Below, in pieces: positions 38,744 to 47,474 of a stretch of DNA of 64,000 bases (within the stretch, counting starts at the first letter, position 1; each line of letters begins with the position of its first letter). The stretch comes from Paraburkholderia podalyriae (GTDB taxonomy: Bacteria > Pseudomonadota > Gammaproteobacteria > Burkholderiales > Burkholderiaceae): NCBI RefSeq assembly GCF_014397785.1, contig NZ_VZQQ01000009.1, positions 186,001-250,000 of the forward strand, read 5' to 3'. The position numbers and the translations under genes were made by a program. The notes beneath the pieces are model-generated. The model saw only the letters and a list, made by a program, of their open reading frames with translations, made no database searches and was not told the DNA's origin.

Positions 38744-40528
38744 ATGTCGTTTACAACCCGCCCGGAACTGATCGGCACCTTCGGCATGGTGGCCTCGACG
38801 CACTGGCTCGCGAGCGCATCGGCGATGGCGGTCCTCGAAAAAGGCGGCAATGCGTTCGACGCCGCTGCCGCGGCCGGCTTCGTCCTGCAGATCGTCGAGC
38901 CGCATCTGAACGGTCCGGGCGGCGAGTTGCCGGTGGTGTTCTATAGCGCGCGGGAAGAACGCGCGCGCATCCTGTGCGGACAGGGCGTGACGCCCGCGCG
39001 CATGACCATCGAGCGGATGCGCAAGATGGGGCTCGACGTGGTGCCGGGCACGGGCCTGCTGCCCGCGGTCGTGCCGGGCGCGTTCGGCGCGTGGATGGCG
39101 CTGCTGCGCGACTACGGCCAACTGCCGCTCGAAGAGGTGCTGAGCTATGCGATCGGTTACGCCGAAAGCGGCTATCCGGTGCTGCCGCGCATGGCGTCGT
39201 CGATTCTCGCGATTCAGGACTTCTTTCGCACCGAATGGACCACCTCGGCCGAGCAATGGCTGCGCAACGGCGAAGCGCCCATGCCGAACCAGCTGTTCGC
39301 GAATCCCGCGATCGCCGAAACCTACAAGCGCATCTTGCGCGAGGCCAATACGCGCAACGACCGCGCCGAGCAGTGCGAACGCGCGCGTGACGCTTTCTAT
39401 CGCGGCTTCGTCGCCGACGCGATCGACCAATACTTCCGCTCGACCGCCGTGCTCGATACCTCGGGCCTGCGCAACAGCGGCCTGCTCGACGCCGGCGATC
39501 TCGCGCGCTGGGAGCCGACCTACGAAGAACCGGTGTCGTACGACTACGCGGGCATGCGCGTGCACAAAACCGGCCCGTGGGGCCAAGGCCCGATGTTCCT
39601 GCAACAGCTCGCGCTGCTGAAGGGTTTCGATCTCGGCGCGATGGACCCGCTCGGCCCCGATTTTGTGCACACGGTGATCGAGTGCTCGAAGCTCGCGTTC
39701 GCCGATCGCGAAGTGTTCTACGGCGATCCGGCGTTTTCGCATGTGCCAATGGACGTGCTGCTCAGCGACGCGTACAACGACGAGCGGCGCGGTCTGATCG
39801 ATCCGCGCCGCGCATCGTTCGAATTCCGCGCCGGGCTGCTCGGCGACAGCGAACAGCGCGCCGCACGGATCGTCGCGAATGCCGGGCGCGAGCAGGCTGG
39901 CGGCTTCGGCCAGGGTGAGCCCACCTTTGCGCCGCTGCCGGAATTGCGCGGCGATACCGTGCATCTCGACGTGGTCGACCGCTGGGGCAACATGGTGTCG
40001 GCCACGCCGTCGGGCGGCTGGCTGCAGGCGTCACCGGCGGTGCCGGGTCTTGGCTTTAACGTCACCACGCGCGCGCAGATGTTCTGGATGGAAGAAGGCC
40101 TGCCTTCGTCACTCGGCCCGGGCCGCCGGCCGCGCACCACGCTGTCGCCGACGCTCGTCACGCGCGACGGCAAGCCGTACGCGGCCTTCGGCACGCCGGG
40201 GGGCGACCAGCAGGATCAGTGGTCGCTGCAGCTGTTCCTCAAGCACGTACACGGCGGCATGAACCTCCAGGCCGCCGCCGATTCGCCGTCGTTTCAGACC
40301 GCGCACTTCCCCGGCTCGTTTTACCCGCGCGCGATGCAGCTCGGCAAGATGTCGGCCGAGTCGCGCTTTCCGGACAGCACGCTCGCCGAACTGCGCAAGC
40401 GCGGCCACGACCTGAGCGTCGCGGAGCCATGGGCGCTCGGCCGCGTATGCGCGGTCGGTATCCGCAATGGTCTGCTGCGAGGCGCAGCCACGCCGCGTCA
40501 GATGCAGGCCTATGCGATCGGCCGATAA
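38744..40528 (+). CDS. Gamma-glutamyltransferase family protein (Ntn-hydrolase)
   Basis: This 594-residue protein has the GGT N-terminal block GMVASTHWLASASAMAVLEKGGNAFDAAAAAGFVLQIVEPHLNGPGGE. The likely autoprocessing nucleophile is Thr405 in GDTVHLDVVDRWGNMVSATPSGG, and a late GPGRRPRTTLSPTLV region follows. ATG 38744 has AAGGAG seven bases upstream. No signal peptide is visible, unlike periplasmic Ggt, so it is probably cytoplasmic. The second Thr of the canonical TTH is Val, suggesting a substrate other than glutathione; related enzymes include cephalosporin-type acylases and gamma-glutamyl-amine hydrolases. It heads an operon with transporter and GAF genes. Confidence 0.88.
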   Translation: MSFTTRPELIGTFGMVASTHWLASASAMAVLEKGGNAFDAAAAAGFVLQIVEPHLNGPGGELPVVFYSAREERARILCGQGVTPARMTIERMRKMGLDVVPGTGLLPAVVPGAFGAWMALLRDYGQLPLEEVLSYAIGYAESGYPVLPRMASSILAIQDFFRTEWTTSAEQWLRNGEAPMPNQLFANPAIAETYKRILREANTRNDRAEQCERARDAFYRGFVADAIDQYFRSTAVLDTSGLRNSGLLDAGDLARWEPTYEEPVSYDYAGMRVHKTGPWGQGPMFLQQLALLKGFDLGAMDPLGPDFVHTVIECSKLAFADREVFYGDPAFSHVPMDVLLSDAYNDERRGLIDPRRASFEFRAGLLGDSEQRAARIVANAGREQAGGFGQGEPTFAPLPELRGDTVHLDVVDRWGNMVSATPSGGWLQASPAVPGLGFNVTTRAQMFWMEEGLPSSLGPGRRPRTTLSPTLVTRDGKPYAAFGTPGGDQQDQWSLQLFLKHVHGGMNLQAAADSPSFQTAHFPGSFYPRAMQLGKMSAESRFPDSTLAELRKRGHDLSVAEPWALGRVCAVGIRNGLLRGAATPRQMQAYAIGR

Positions 40529-40597
40529 GCGGTCCGAAGCAGCCGTCAGCACAGAACGCGCGACCTCGCCGCGCCATTTCCTTCAGGAGAACTTGCC

Positions 40598-42025
40598 GTG
40601 TCCGCCGTCGCCGCCCGTCTTGAAAGACTTCCCTTGTCGAGCTTTCATCGCAGACTGCTGCTGATCGGCGGGCTGGGGTACATGTTCGACGGACTCGATT
40701 CGTCGTCACTCGCGTTCCTGTTGCCGGTCATCAGCAAGCTGTGGCAGTTGACGAGCGCTCAGACCGGGCTCGTCGCGAGCAGCACGTATATCGGCTACTT
40801 CTTCGGCGCGTTCCTGTCAGGCGTGCTCGCCGACGTGATCGGCCGCCGCCGCATCATGATGAGCGCGCTTGCCATTTATTGCGTCGCCTCGCTCGCGAGC
40901 GCGACCGCTCAGGACTGGCACACGTTCTTCGCGCTGCGCATCGTCGCGGGCTTCGGCTCGGGCGCGGAAACCGTCGTGATCGCGCCGTTTCTCGCCGAGT
41001 TCGTGCCGCGCCGCTATCGCGGCATTTTCTGCGGCGCATTGGTCGGCTTCATGTCGTTCGGCTACCTGACCTCGTCGATTCTCGGCTTCGCGGTGGTGCG
41101 CAACTTCGCCGACGGTTGGCGCTATCTGGCGGTGATCACGTCGCTGCCGGTCGTGATGCTGCTGTGGTGGCGCCGGACGCTGCCCGAATCGCCGCGCTGG
41201 CTCGAAAGCCAGGGCCGCGCGGCCGAGGCGAACGGCATCGTCGGCCGCATCGAAGCGGCGTTCGTCGAGCGCGGCATCGCGCTTGCGCCCGTGAGTGCAA
41301 GCAACGCGCTTTACGCAGTGCCCACGCCGGCCTCGGCGCCGAAGCGCGGCAACGCGTGGCGCAACGTGCTCGCGCTGTGGTCGCCGCGCCTCGCGCGCAC
41401 GACCGCGGTCAGCTGGCTGATGTGGTTCTCGGTCGCGTTCGCGTACTACTCGTTCTTCTCGTGGATCCCGAGCCTGCTCGTCAAGGAAGGACTGACGCTG
41501 ACCAGGAGCTTCGGCTATTCGATCGCGATCTATGGCGCGCAGATTCCCGGCTACTTCTCGGCGGCGTGGCTCAACGAAAAGATCGGCCGCAAGGCGGTGG
41601 TCGCTTCCTACATGCTGTTCGGCGGCATTGCCGCGATCACGCTCGCGTTTTCTCACACCGGCATACAGATCATGGCCGCGGGCATCGCGCTGTCGTTCTT
41701 CATGAACGGCGCATTCGCCGGCGTCTACGCGTACACGCCGGAAGTGTTTCCCACCGCGGTGCGCACGACGGGCACTGGATCGTCGTCATCATTCGGCCGC
41801 ATCGGCTCGGTTAGCGCGCCGATCCTCGTCGGCCTCATTTATCCGGTGTTCGGCTTCCTCGGTGTGTTCGCGATGACCACGACGGTGCTGGTGATCGGCG
41901 CGTGCGTGGTGCTCTTCCTCGGCATCGAAACGCGCAACCGCTCGCTGGAAGATATCGAAGCGAGCGAACTCGAGCCGGCGCGCGACGCACCTGGCCAACT
42001 GAAGTCCACGCGCATGCATGGCTGA
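40598..42025 (+). CDS. MFS transporter (aromatic acid/sugar:H+ symporter-like)
   Basis: The 475-residue transporter starts at a GTG after CAGGAGA. It has 12 helices with the MFS loop motif GVLADVIGRRRIMM between helices 2 and 3, RIVAGFGSGAETVVIAPFLAEFVPRRYRG around helix 4, and a repeat of the motif at WLNEKIGRKAVVASYML. GGLGYMFDGLDSSSLAFLLPVI in helix 1 recalls the aromatic-acid and sugar-porter families. It lies 69 bases after the GGT-family gene and probably imports that enzyme's substrate. Confidence 0.88.
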   Translation: MSAVAARLERLPLSSFHRRLLLIGGLGYMFDGLDSSSLAFLLPVISKLWQLTSAQTGLVASSTYIGYFFGAFLSGVLADVIGRRRIMMSALAIYCVASLASATAQDWHTFFALRIVAGFGSGAETVVIAPFLAEFVPRRYRGIFCGALVGFMSFGYLTSSILGFAVVRNFADGWRYLAVITSLPVVMLLWWRRTLPESPRWLESQGRAAEANGIVGRIEAAFVERGIALAPVSASNALYAVPTPASAPKRGNAWRNVLALWSPRLARTTAVSWLMWFSVAFAYYSFFSWIPSLLVKEGLTLTRSFGYSIAIYGAQIPGYFSAAWLNEKIGRKAVVASYMLFGGIAAITLAFSHTGIQIMAAGIALSFFMNGAFAGVYAYTPEVFPTAVRTTGTGSSSSFGRIGSVSAPILVGLIYPVFGFLGVFAMTTTVLVIGACVVLFLGIETRNRSLEDIEASELEPARDAPGQLKSTRMHG

Positions 42026-42063
42026 ACGCACTGCGACTTTTCTCACTTCCCGATGCAAACGCG

Positions 42064-42627
42064 ATGCAAACGATCCGAGGCAACCTGACCGAACCCGAAC
42101 TGCACGATCGACAAACGCTGGAGATCGCGGACCTCGAGCGTCTCGCGCTGGCGATGCGCGTTAAAGACCAGCCGCTCGAACTGTTCCACGCGGTTCACGC
42201 GGTGGCGGCGAAGACGATCGGCCTCAGCCTGTTCACGATCATGTCCTACGATGCGCAGCGTCACGAGGTCGAACGTGTCTATACGAACATGCCGGACGTA
42301 TATCCATTGGGCGGCCGCAAGAAGAAGCACGGCACCGCGTGGTCGCGGCAGATTCTTCGGGATCTGAAGCCGTTTCGTTCCGCCACATCGCAAGGCATTC
42401 GCGAGGCCTTCGACGACCATGCGGTCATGACCGTTTTGGGTCTCGGCTCGATCCTGAACATTCCGATCGCCTACGACGGCGTTTGCATCGGTACGATGAA
42501 CCTGACGCACAAGGAAGGCTGGTACACGAGCCGTCATGAAAGCATCGGCCTGCTGATCGGCGCCTTCCTTGCCCCCGCTCTGCTCCAGCAGAATACGCCA
42601 TCCCCCGCTGGCGCCGCCCGTTCATGA
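42064..42627 (+). CDS. GAF-domain protein
   Basis: The 187-residue protein is a single GAF domain: HAVHAVAAKTIGLSLFTIMSYDAQRHEVERVYTNMPDVYPLGGRKKKHGTAWSRQILRD, then HAVMTVLGLGSILNIPIAYDGVCIGTMNLTHKEGWYTSRHESIGLLIGAFLAPALLQ. There is no output domain, so it may bind a small ligand for catalysis or sensing. Similar stand-alone GAF proteins are found in operons for aromatic or nitrogenous compound catabolism. Its stop overlaps the next gene's start (ATGA). Confidence 0.85.
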   Translation: MQTIRGNLTEPELHDRQTLEIADLERLALAMRVKDQPLELFHAVHAVAAKTIGLSLFTIMSYDAQRHEVERVYTNMPDVYPLGGRKKKHGTAWSRQILRDLKPFRSATSQGIREAFDDHAVMTVLGLGSILNIPIAYDGVCIGTMNLTHKEGWYTSRHESIGLLIGAFLAPALLQQNTPSPAGAARS

Positions 42628-43828
42628 AAACACCATCCGATCTGCAGCCCTATCAAGCCGTAACCCATGCCACCGTCTCGCAAGGCCGCTGGCTGCTGGT
42701 GTTCGTGCTCGGCTACCTCGCGCTGATCGCCGATGGCGCCGACGTGATGATGTACGGCCTCACGCTGTCGCGTATCAAGGACGACTTCGGCCTGACCAAT
42801 GTCGAAGCGGGCGCGCTCGGCAGTCTGACCTTGCTCGGCATGGCGATCGGCGGCATCGTCGGCGGCTGGGCGAGCGATCGTCTCGGCCGCGTGCGGGTCG
42901 TCGCGTGGGCGCTCGCGCTGTTCTCGCTCGGCGCCGGGATGCTCGGGTTCACGCACAGCTTCGTCGAATTCGCGGCGGTGCGCTTTATCAGTTCGCTCGG
43001 CATTGGCTGCATGGTGCTGGTCACGACGCTCGTGGCCGAATATGTGCCGACCGAGCGGCGCTCGCTGGTGCTTGGCATGCTGCAAACCGGCATTTCGGCC
43101 GGCTATATCGTCGTGATTGCGCTCAGCAACTGGATCCTGCCGCTGTACGGCTGGCGCACGCTTTACTACGTGTCGGCCGTGCCGGTGCTGCTCGCATTCG
43201 CGATCAAGTTCGCGGTGCCCGAACCGGCGGCATGGCTCGCGAGCCGGGCCGCCGACCGCAAGGACACAGCGCGGCTCGTCGACAATCGCTATGCGCAGAT
43301 TTTCCGCGACCGGCAGGCGCGCACCATGTTCATCCTGTGGACCTTCACGTCGATCTTCATTCTGTCCGGCTTTTACGGCCTGAACAACTGGCTGCCGACG
43401 TACCTCGAAAAGGAACTGCACATCAAGTTCAGATCTTTGCAGGCTGGCTCGGTGATCGCTGGAGCCGGCGCGGCGTGTACGTGCTCGGCTGCATCGGTGC
43501 GGCACTCTTTCTGCCCGTTATCATTTTCTGGCACACCCGCGACAATATCGCCACGCTGATGCTTTTCTTCGGCTTTCTGTACGGCGTGCCGCTCGGCACG
43601 ATCGGCACCTTTATGTCGGAGAGCTTCGCAACGTCGGTGCGGGGCACCGCGGTGGGCGGCTCGTATAATCTCGGGCGCTTCTGTTCGGGCGCGGCGCCAA
43701 TCGTCATCGGTTATATCGCCACGCAGTTCTCGATCGGTCTCGGCTTTCTGGTAGTCGGCGCGGTATTCTTTTTGAGCGGCGTGACTGCATTGTTCGTTCC
43801 GGACCGGCTATACGATACACGGCGTTAA
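42624..43828 (+). pseudogene. MFS transporter, disrupted by a deletion/frameshift near 43430
   Basis: The first frame (42624 to about 43433) encodes helices 1-7 of an aromatic acid:H+ symporter-type MFS protein, with LFVLGYLALIADGADVMMYGLTLSRI-like helix 1, GGWASDRLGRVRV and FYGLNNWLPTYLEKELHIKF. It then runs into unrelated residues and stops at 43559. From about 43443 another frame resumes the family sequence: AGWLGDRWSRRGVYVLGCIGAALFLPVII, through RGTAVGGSYNLGRFCSGAAP to 43828. The segment expected between HIKF and AGWLGDR (most of helix 8, roughly 20 residues) is missing. A deletion that also shifted the frame explains both. It is the last gene of the GGT operon. Confidence 0.85.
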
Positions 43829-43872
43829 ATCGATGGCGAAAATGACAAAAATCATGTCGTGTCGATGAATTC

Positions 43873-43914
43873 CCCAGGCTCCGGCGCTAAAGCCCGGTCG
43901 CCGGATAGCCTGGG
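43873..43914. terminator. Hairpin between MFS pseudogene and RcnB-like gene
   Basis: CCCAGGCT/AGCCTGGG and inner CCGGCG/CGCCGG arms form a long stem with a two-base bulge. It sits between converging genes. Confidence 0.6.
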
Positions 43915-43929
43915 CACCACGATGAAGCA

Positions 43930-44265
43930 TTACTGCGTTCCGGCGACGATATTGGAAATGGTCCAGTTGTTCGTCGTGACGAGCACATAGTCCCCATTGA
44001 CACCCAGCCATTTATGTCCGCGCGGCGGCGCATCGAGGCCGTGTCCACGCCAGTCGTCCATGATGAAATTGTAATGACGGTATTCGGCCGGCACCCGCTG
44101 GCCTTTGTGCCAGTCACGATGCGGAATCGACGGCATCATCTGCTGACGGCCCGTTCCGGCCATCTGGCCGCCGCCCTCGTCCTGCGTCGGCCCAGCCGCA
44201 ATCGCGAGCGCGGACATACCGGCAAATGACAAGGCGACGAGTTGCGCAACAATGCGATTATTCAT
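43930..44265 (-). CDS. RcnB-like periplasmic protein
   Basis: The 111-residue protein has a signal peptide (MNNRIVAQLVALSFAGMSALAIAA). The RcnB-family C-terminal domain follows: DWHKGQRVPAEYRHYNFIMDDWRGHGLDAPPRGHKWLGVNGDYVLVTTNNWTISNIVAGTQ. E. coli RcnB modulates nickel/cobalt homeostasis; many burkholderial paralogues are simply uncharacterised. ATG 44265 has a GGAGG box eight bases upstream. It appears monocistronic. Confidence 0.87.
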   Translation of the reverse strand: MNNRIVAQLVALSFAGMSALAIAAGPTQDEGGGQMAGTGRQQMMPSIPHRDWHKGQRVPAEYRHYNFIMDDWRGHGLDAPPRGHKWLGVNGDYVLVTTNNWTISNIVAGTQ

Positions 44266-44549
44266 GTTCGAACCTCCGTGCGGTGGAAGAAACCTCCGGG
44301 CATTCACGTGATCGACGTGAAAGTGATCGTCCAGCTACTCGCAGATTCATTAACTCGAACTTCATTGCAGCGATCGCTGGCCTATCGAATGCAATTTTTG
44401 CAAATAGCGCGATATTAAATTCGATAATTCAGGCGTGACTCGAAGTCGTTAAAAAGTATAGTAAAAGCGAGTTCGACTTCAAGCCGGACCTGCCCACGGC
44501 GACCGCGTGCGTCGACCCGGCAATTGGCGGAGCGATGCGATTCGTCGCG

Positions 44550-46043
44550 TCAATCGTCTGGATGGGTCGCGCCAGCCTGCGCGTTGGCGGACGCGGCTGC
44601 GGCGGTGTCGGTGGCCACGCGCGGCATCCGGATGCCCGCATAGGCCATCGCCACCGTCAACAGCGGACTCACGAAGCAGAACACCGCATATGGCGCGTAA
44701 CTGAGCGTGGCAACACCGAGCGTCGCCGCCATATATGCGCCGCAGCTATTCCACGGAATCAGTGCACCGGTCGGTGTGGCCGTATCGCCGACCGCGCGCG
44801 ACAGCACCACCGGCGCGAACCCGCGTCGCGCGAACGCCGTCTTGAACATGCGCGCGGGCAGCACGACCGCGATGTATTGATCGGCAGTGACGATATTGGT
44901 GGCGACGACCGCCGCGACCAGCGAGGCCACCAGCGCGCCTGCGCGCCTCGCTTTGTCGATCACAGGCGTAATCAGACGCTCGAGCACGCCGCATTTTTCG
45001 ACCACGCCGCCGAACCCGAGCGCGGCAATGATCAGCCAGATCGTATTCAGCATGCTCTCCATGCCGCCGCGCGTGACCAGCAGGTCGAGCGCGTGGTTGC
45101 CCGTCGACGTCTTGTAGCCGCTTGCGAGAGCAAGCCAGACGCCTTTGACGAGCGCGAGCCAGTTCGGCACGCCCGGCTTTGCGGAAGCGAACGCGACCAC
45201 GCGCTCGGGCGCGACGCACACGGCGAGCACGCCACCTGCCAGCGCGCCGAGAAAGATCGCGGTAAACGGCGGCATCTTGAAGAGCGCAAGCAGTATGACG
45301 AGCACCAGCGGCGCAAACAGCCAAAGCGAAATGTGAAATGCTCCACGCATTGCGTCGATCTCAGCGCTCGCGTCGAAATCGCCGGGGCGACCGACCAGAA
45401 AATAGAACGCAAAGGCGATGATTAGCGCCACGGCGGAAGTCAGCAACACTTCGCGCAGATGCCGGTACAGTTCGACTCCCGACGCCGCCGCGGCAAGATT
45501 CGCGGAATCGGACAAAGGCGAAGACTTGTCGCCGAGATAGGCGCCCGAGATGATCGCACCCGCCGCAATCGCCTCGTTCAGTCCCATACCCTGCGCGATG
45601 CCCATCAGCCCGATGCCGATCGTGCCGGCCACCGTCCACGAGCTGCCGATGCTCATCGACACGACGCCACAGATCGCGGCCGCCGTCACGTAGAAATAGT
45701 TAGGGCTGAGAAGCTTCAGGCCGTAATACACCATGCCGACCAGCGTGCCGCTGAGCGCCCATGTGCCGTTCAGCGCACCCACCGCGAACAGGATGAAAAT
45801 TGCGTCTATGCCAGTGCTGACACTCGCCACCGCGGCCTCGCCGAGCGAGGCCAACGAGTGCCCGCGGCGCCAGCCGATGAACACGGCGATCATCGCCGCG
45901 ACGGTGAGCCCCACCTGGTTCGGCCCGCTCGCACCTGCGTCGCCGAACAGGTAGTAGGACAGCCCCACCAGTATGACGAGGCTGGCGACCGGAATGATCG
46001 CTTCGGTCAGCGTGACCGGCTGGGGTGATTCGGGCCTGTTCAT
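44550..46043 (-). CDS. nhaC: Na+/H+ antiporter NhaC family
   Basis: This 497-residue inner-membrane protein has about 12 helices and the NhaC-family regions SIGSSWTVAGTIGIGLMGIAQGMGLNEAIAAGAIISGAYLGDKSSPLSDSANLAAAASGVELYRHL and ATNIVTADQYIAVVLPARMFK, plus SRAVGDTATPTGALIPWNSCGAYMAATLGV near the C-terminus. It exchanges sodium (or another substrate such as malate/lactate with Na+ in MleN-type relatives) for protons. It lies 115 bases after arcA on the same strand, taking the place where arcB/arcC usually stand. Confidence 0.9.
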   Translation of the reverse strand: MNRPESPQPVTLTEAIIPVASLVILVGLSYYLFGDAGASGPNQVGLTVAAMIAVFIGWRRGHSLASLGEAAVASVSTGIDAIFILFAVGALNGTWALSGTLVGMVYYGLKLLSPNYFYVTAAAICGVVSMSIGSSWTVAGTIGIGLMGIAQGMGLNEAIAAGAIISGAYLGDKSSPLSDSANLAAAASGVELYRHLREVLLTSAVALIIAFAFYFLVGRPGDFDASAEIDAMRGAFHISLWLFAPLVLVILLALFKMPPFTAIFLGALAGGVLAVCVAPERVVAFASAKPGVPNWLALVKGVWLALASGYKTSTGNHALDLLVTRGGMESMLNTIWLIIAALGFGGVVEKCGVLERLITPVIDKARRAGALVASLVAAVVATNIVTADQYIAVVLPARMFKTAFARRGFAPVVLSRAVGDTATPTGALIPWNSCGAYMAATLGVATLSYAPYAVFCFVSPLLTVAMAYAGIRMPRVATDTAAAASANAQAGATHPDD

Positions 46044-46158
46044 TCGAGTTCGTCCCCGTATCGGCTAACTCTGCAACCTCGCCGCTGTCGCCCGCTCGCC
46101 ACTTCAGCGAGCGCGCGGCACCTTGCCGATCACCCGCCTGATCGATTCGCCCGACCGA

Positions 46159-47418
46159 TCAATAGTCGACCGCATCGCGGATGATCGGGCAGGTCATGCA
46201 GTGACCGCCGCCACGTCCACGGCCAAGCTCCGCACCGACGATCGTAATCACCTCGATGCCCTGCTTGCGCAACAGCGTGTTCGTGTATGTGTTGCGGTCG
46301 TATGCATAGACGACGCCCGGCGACGCGCACACGAGATTCGCACCGCTATCCCACTGCGTGCGCTCGCGTTGATAGTCGCTGCCGCCCGCCTCGACCACGC
46401 GCAGCTGCTTCAGCCCGAGCGCCTCGGCGACGACGTCGGTAAACGGTTTGTTATCGGCGTGCAATTCCACGCCGCTCGGATGACTGCTCGGCCGATACGA
46501 ATAGGTGCGCGTCTTCGCCATGAAGTCCGGGGCGACCAGCACGCAATCGCGATCGGCGAACGTGAACACGGTGTCGAGGTGCATCGCCGCGCGAATCTTC
46601 GGCATCGCCGCGACGATCACGCGCTCGGCCGCGCCCTTCTCGAACAGCGTTGCCGCAAGTTGACTGATGGCCTGACGCGACGTGCGCTCGCTCATGCCGA
46701 TCAGCACGACGCCCTTGCCGATCGGCATCACGTCGCCGCCTTCCAGCGTGGCCAGACCGTGGTCCTGGGTCGGGTCGCCCCACCACACGTTGACCTTGCC
46801 CGCGAAGTCCGGGTGGAACTTGTAGATCGCCGTGGTCAGGATCGTCTCCTCGTGACGGGCCGGCCAGTACAGCGCATTCAGCGTGACGCCGCCATAGATC
46901 CAGCAAGTCGTGTCGCGCGTGTACAGCGTGTTCGGCAGCGGCGGCAGCAGATATTCGGTGCCGCCCGCCGCTTCTTTCGCGACCTCCAGCGCCTTGCCGC
47001 CGTGCGCTTCCGGGAAGTCGTGAGTGGATAGCCCGCCAATCAGCGTTTCGGCCAGCTTGCGATTGTCGAGCCCCTCCAGATAGCTTCTCAATTCATCGAT
47101 AAAGCCGAGGCCGACCTGATTCGGCACCACCTGGTTGTCGAGAATCCACTTCTTGCCTTCGGGCACCGCGACCGTTTCGGCCAGCAGATTGTGCATCTCC
47201 ACCACTTCGACGCCGCGGTCGCGCATCTTCGTCACGAAGTCGAAGTGGTCGCGCTTCGCGTTCTCGACCCATAGCACGTCGTCGAACAGCAGTTCATCGC
47301 AATTGCTCGGGGTAAGACGCTGATGCGCGAGCCCCGGTGCGCAGACCATCACCTTGCGCAGTTGCCCGACTTCCGAGTAGACACCTAATGCACCCGCTTT
47401 CGCGTCCGTGTTCGCCAT
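46159..47418 (-). CDS. arcA: Arginine deiminase
   Basis: The 419-residue enzyme converts arginine to citrulline and ammonia. Family motifs are visible: [34 protein letters not shown] at the N-terminus, [38 protein letters not shown] (His/Asp catalytic residues) and the C-terminal [17 protein letters not shown] with nucleophile Cys407. A stop-to-start gap of about 56 bases places it after the arginine antiporter gene. No ornithine carbamoyltransferase or carbamate kinase gene follows. Confidence 0.95.
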   Translation of the reverse strand: MANTDAKAGALGVYSEVGQLRKVMVCAPGLAHQRLTPSNCDELLFDDVLWVENAKRDHFDFVTKMRDRGVEVVEMHNLLAETVAVPEGKKWILDNQVVPNQVGLGFIDELRSYLEGLDNRKLAETLIGGLSTHDFPEAHGGKALEVAKEAAGGTEYLLPPLPNTLYTRDTTCWIYGGVTLNALYWPARHEETILTTAIYKFHPDFAGKVNVWWGDPTQDHGLATLEGGDVMPIGKGVVLIGMSERTSRQAISQLAATLFEKGAAERVIVAAMPKIRAAMHLDTVFTFADRDCVLVAPDFMAKTRTYSYRPSSHPSGVELHADNKPFTDVVAEALGLKQLRVVEAGGSDYQRERTQWDSGANLVCASPGVVYAYDRNTYTNTLLRKQGIEVITIVGAELGRGRGGGHCMTCPIIRDAVDY

Positions 47419-47474
47419 GATGATCTCCTGAGTACCAGTGTTGGCCCGCTCTGTTCAATCGGATGTCATTAAAG

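Noticed and set aside
43425..43450. Programmed frameshift in the MFS gene
   Set aside because: No slippery heptamer or downstream structure is evident, and about one helix of coding sequence is missing, which frameshifting alone cannot explain.
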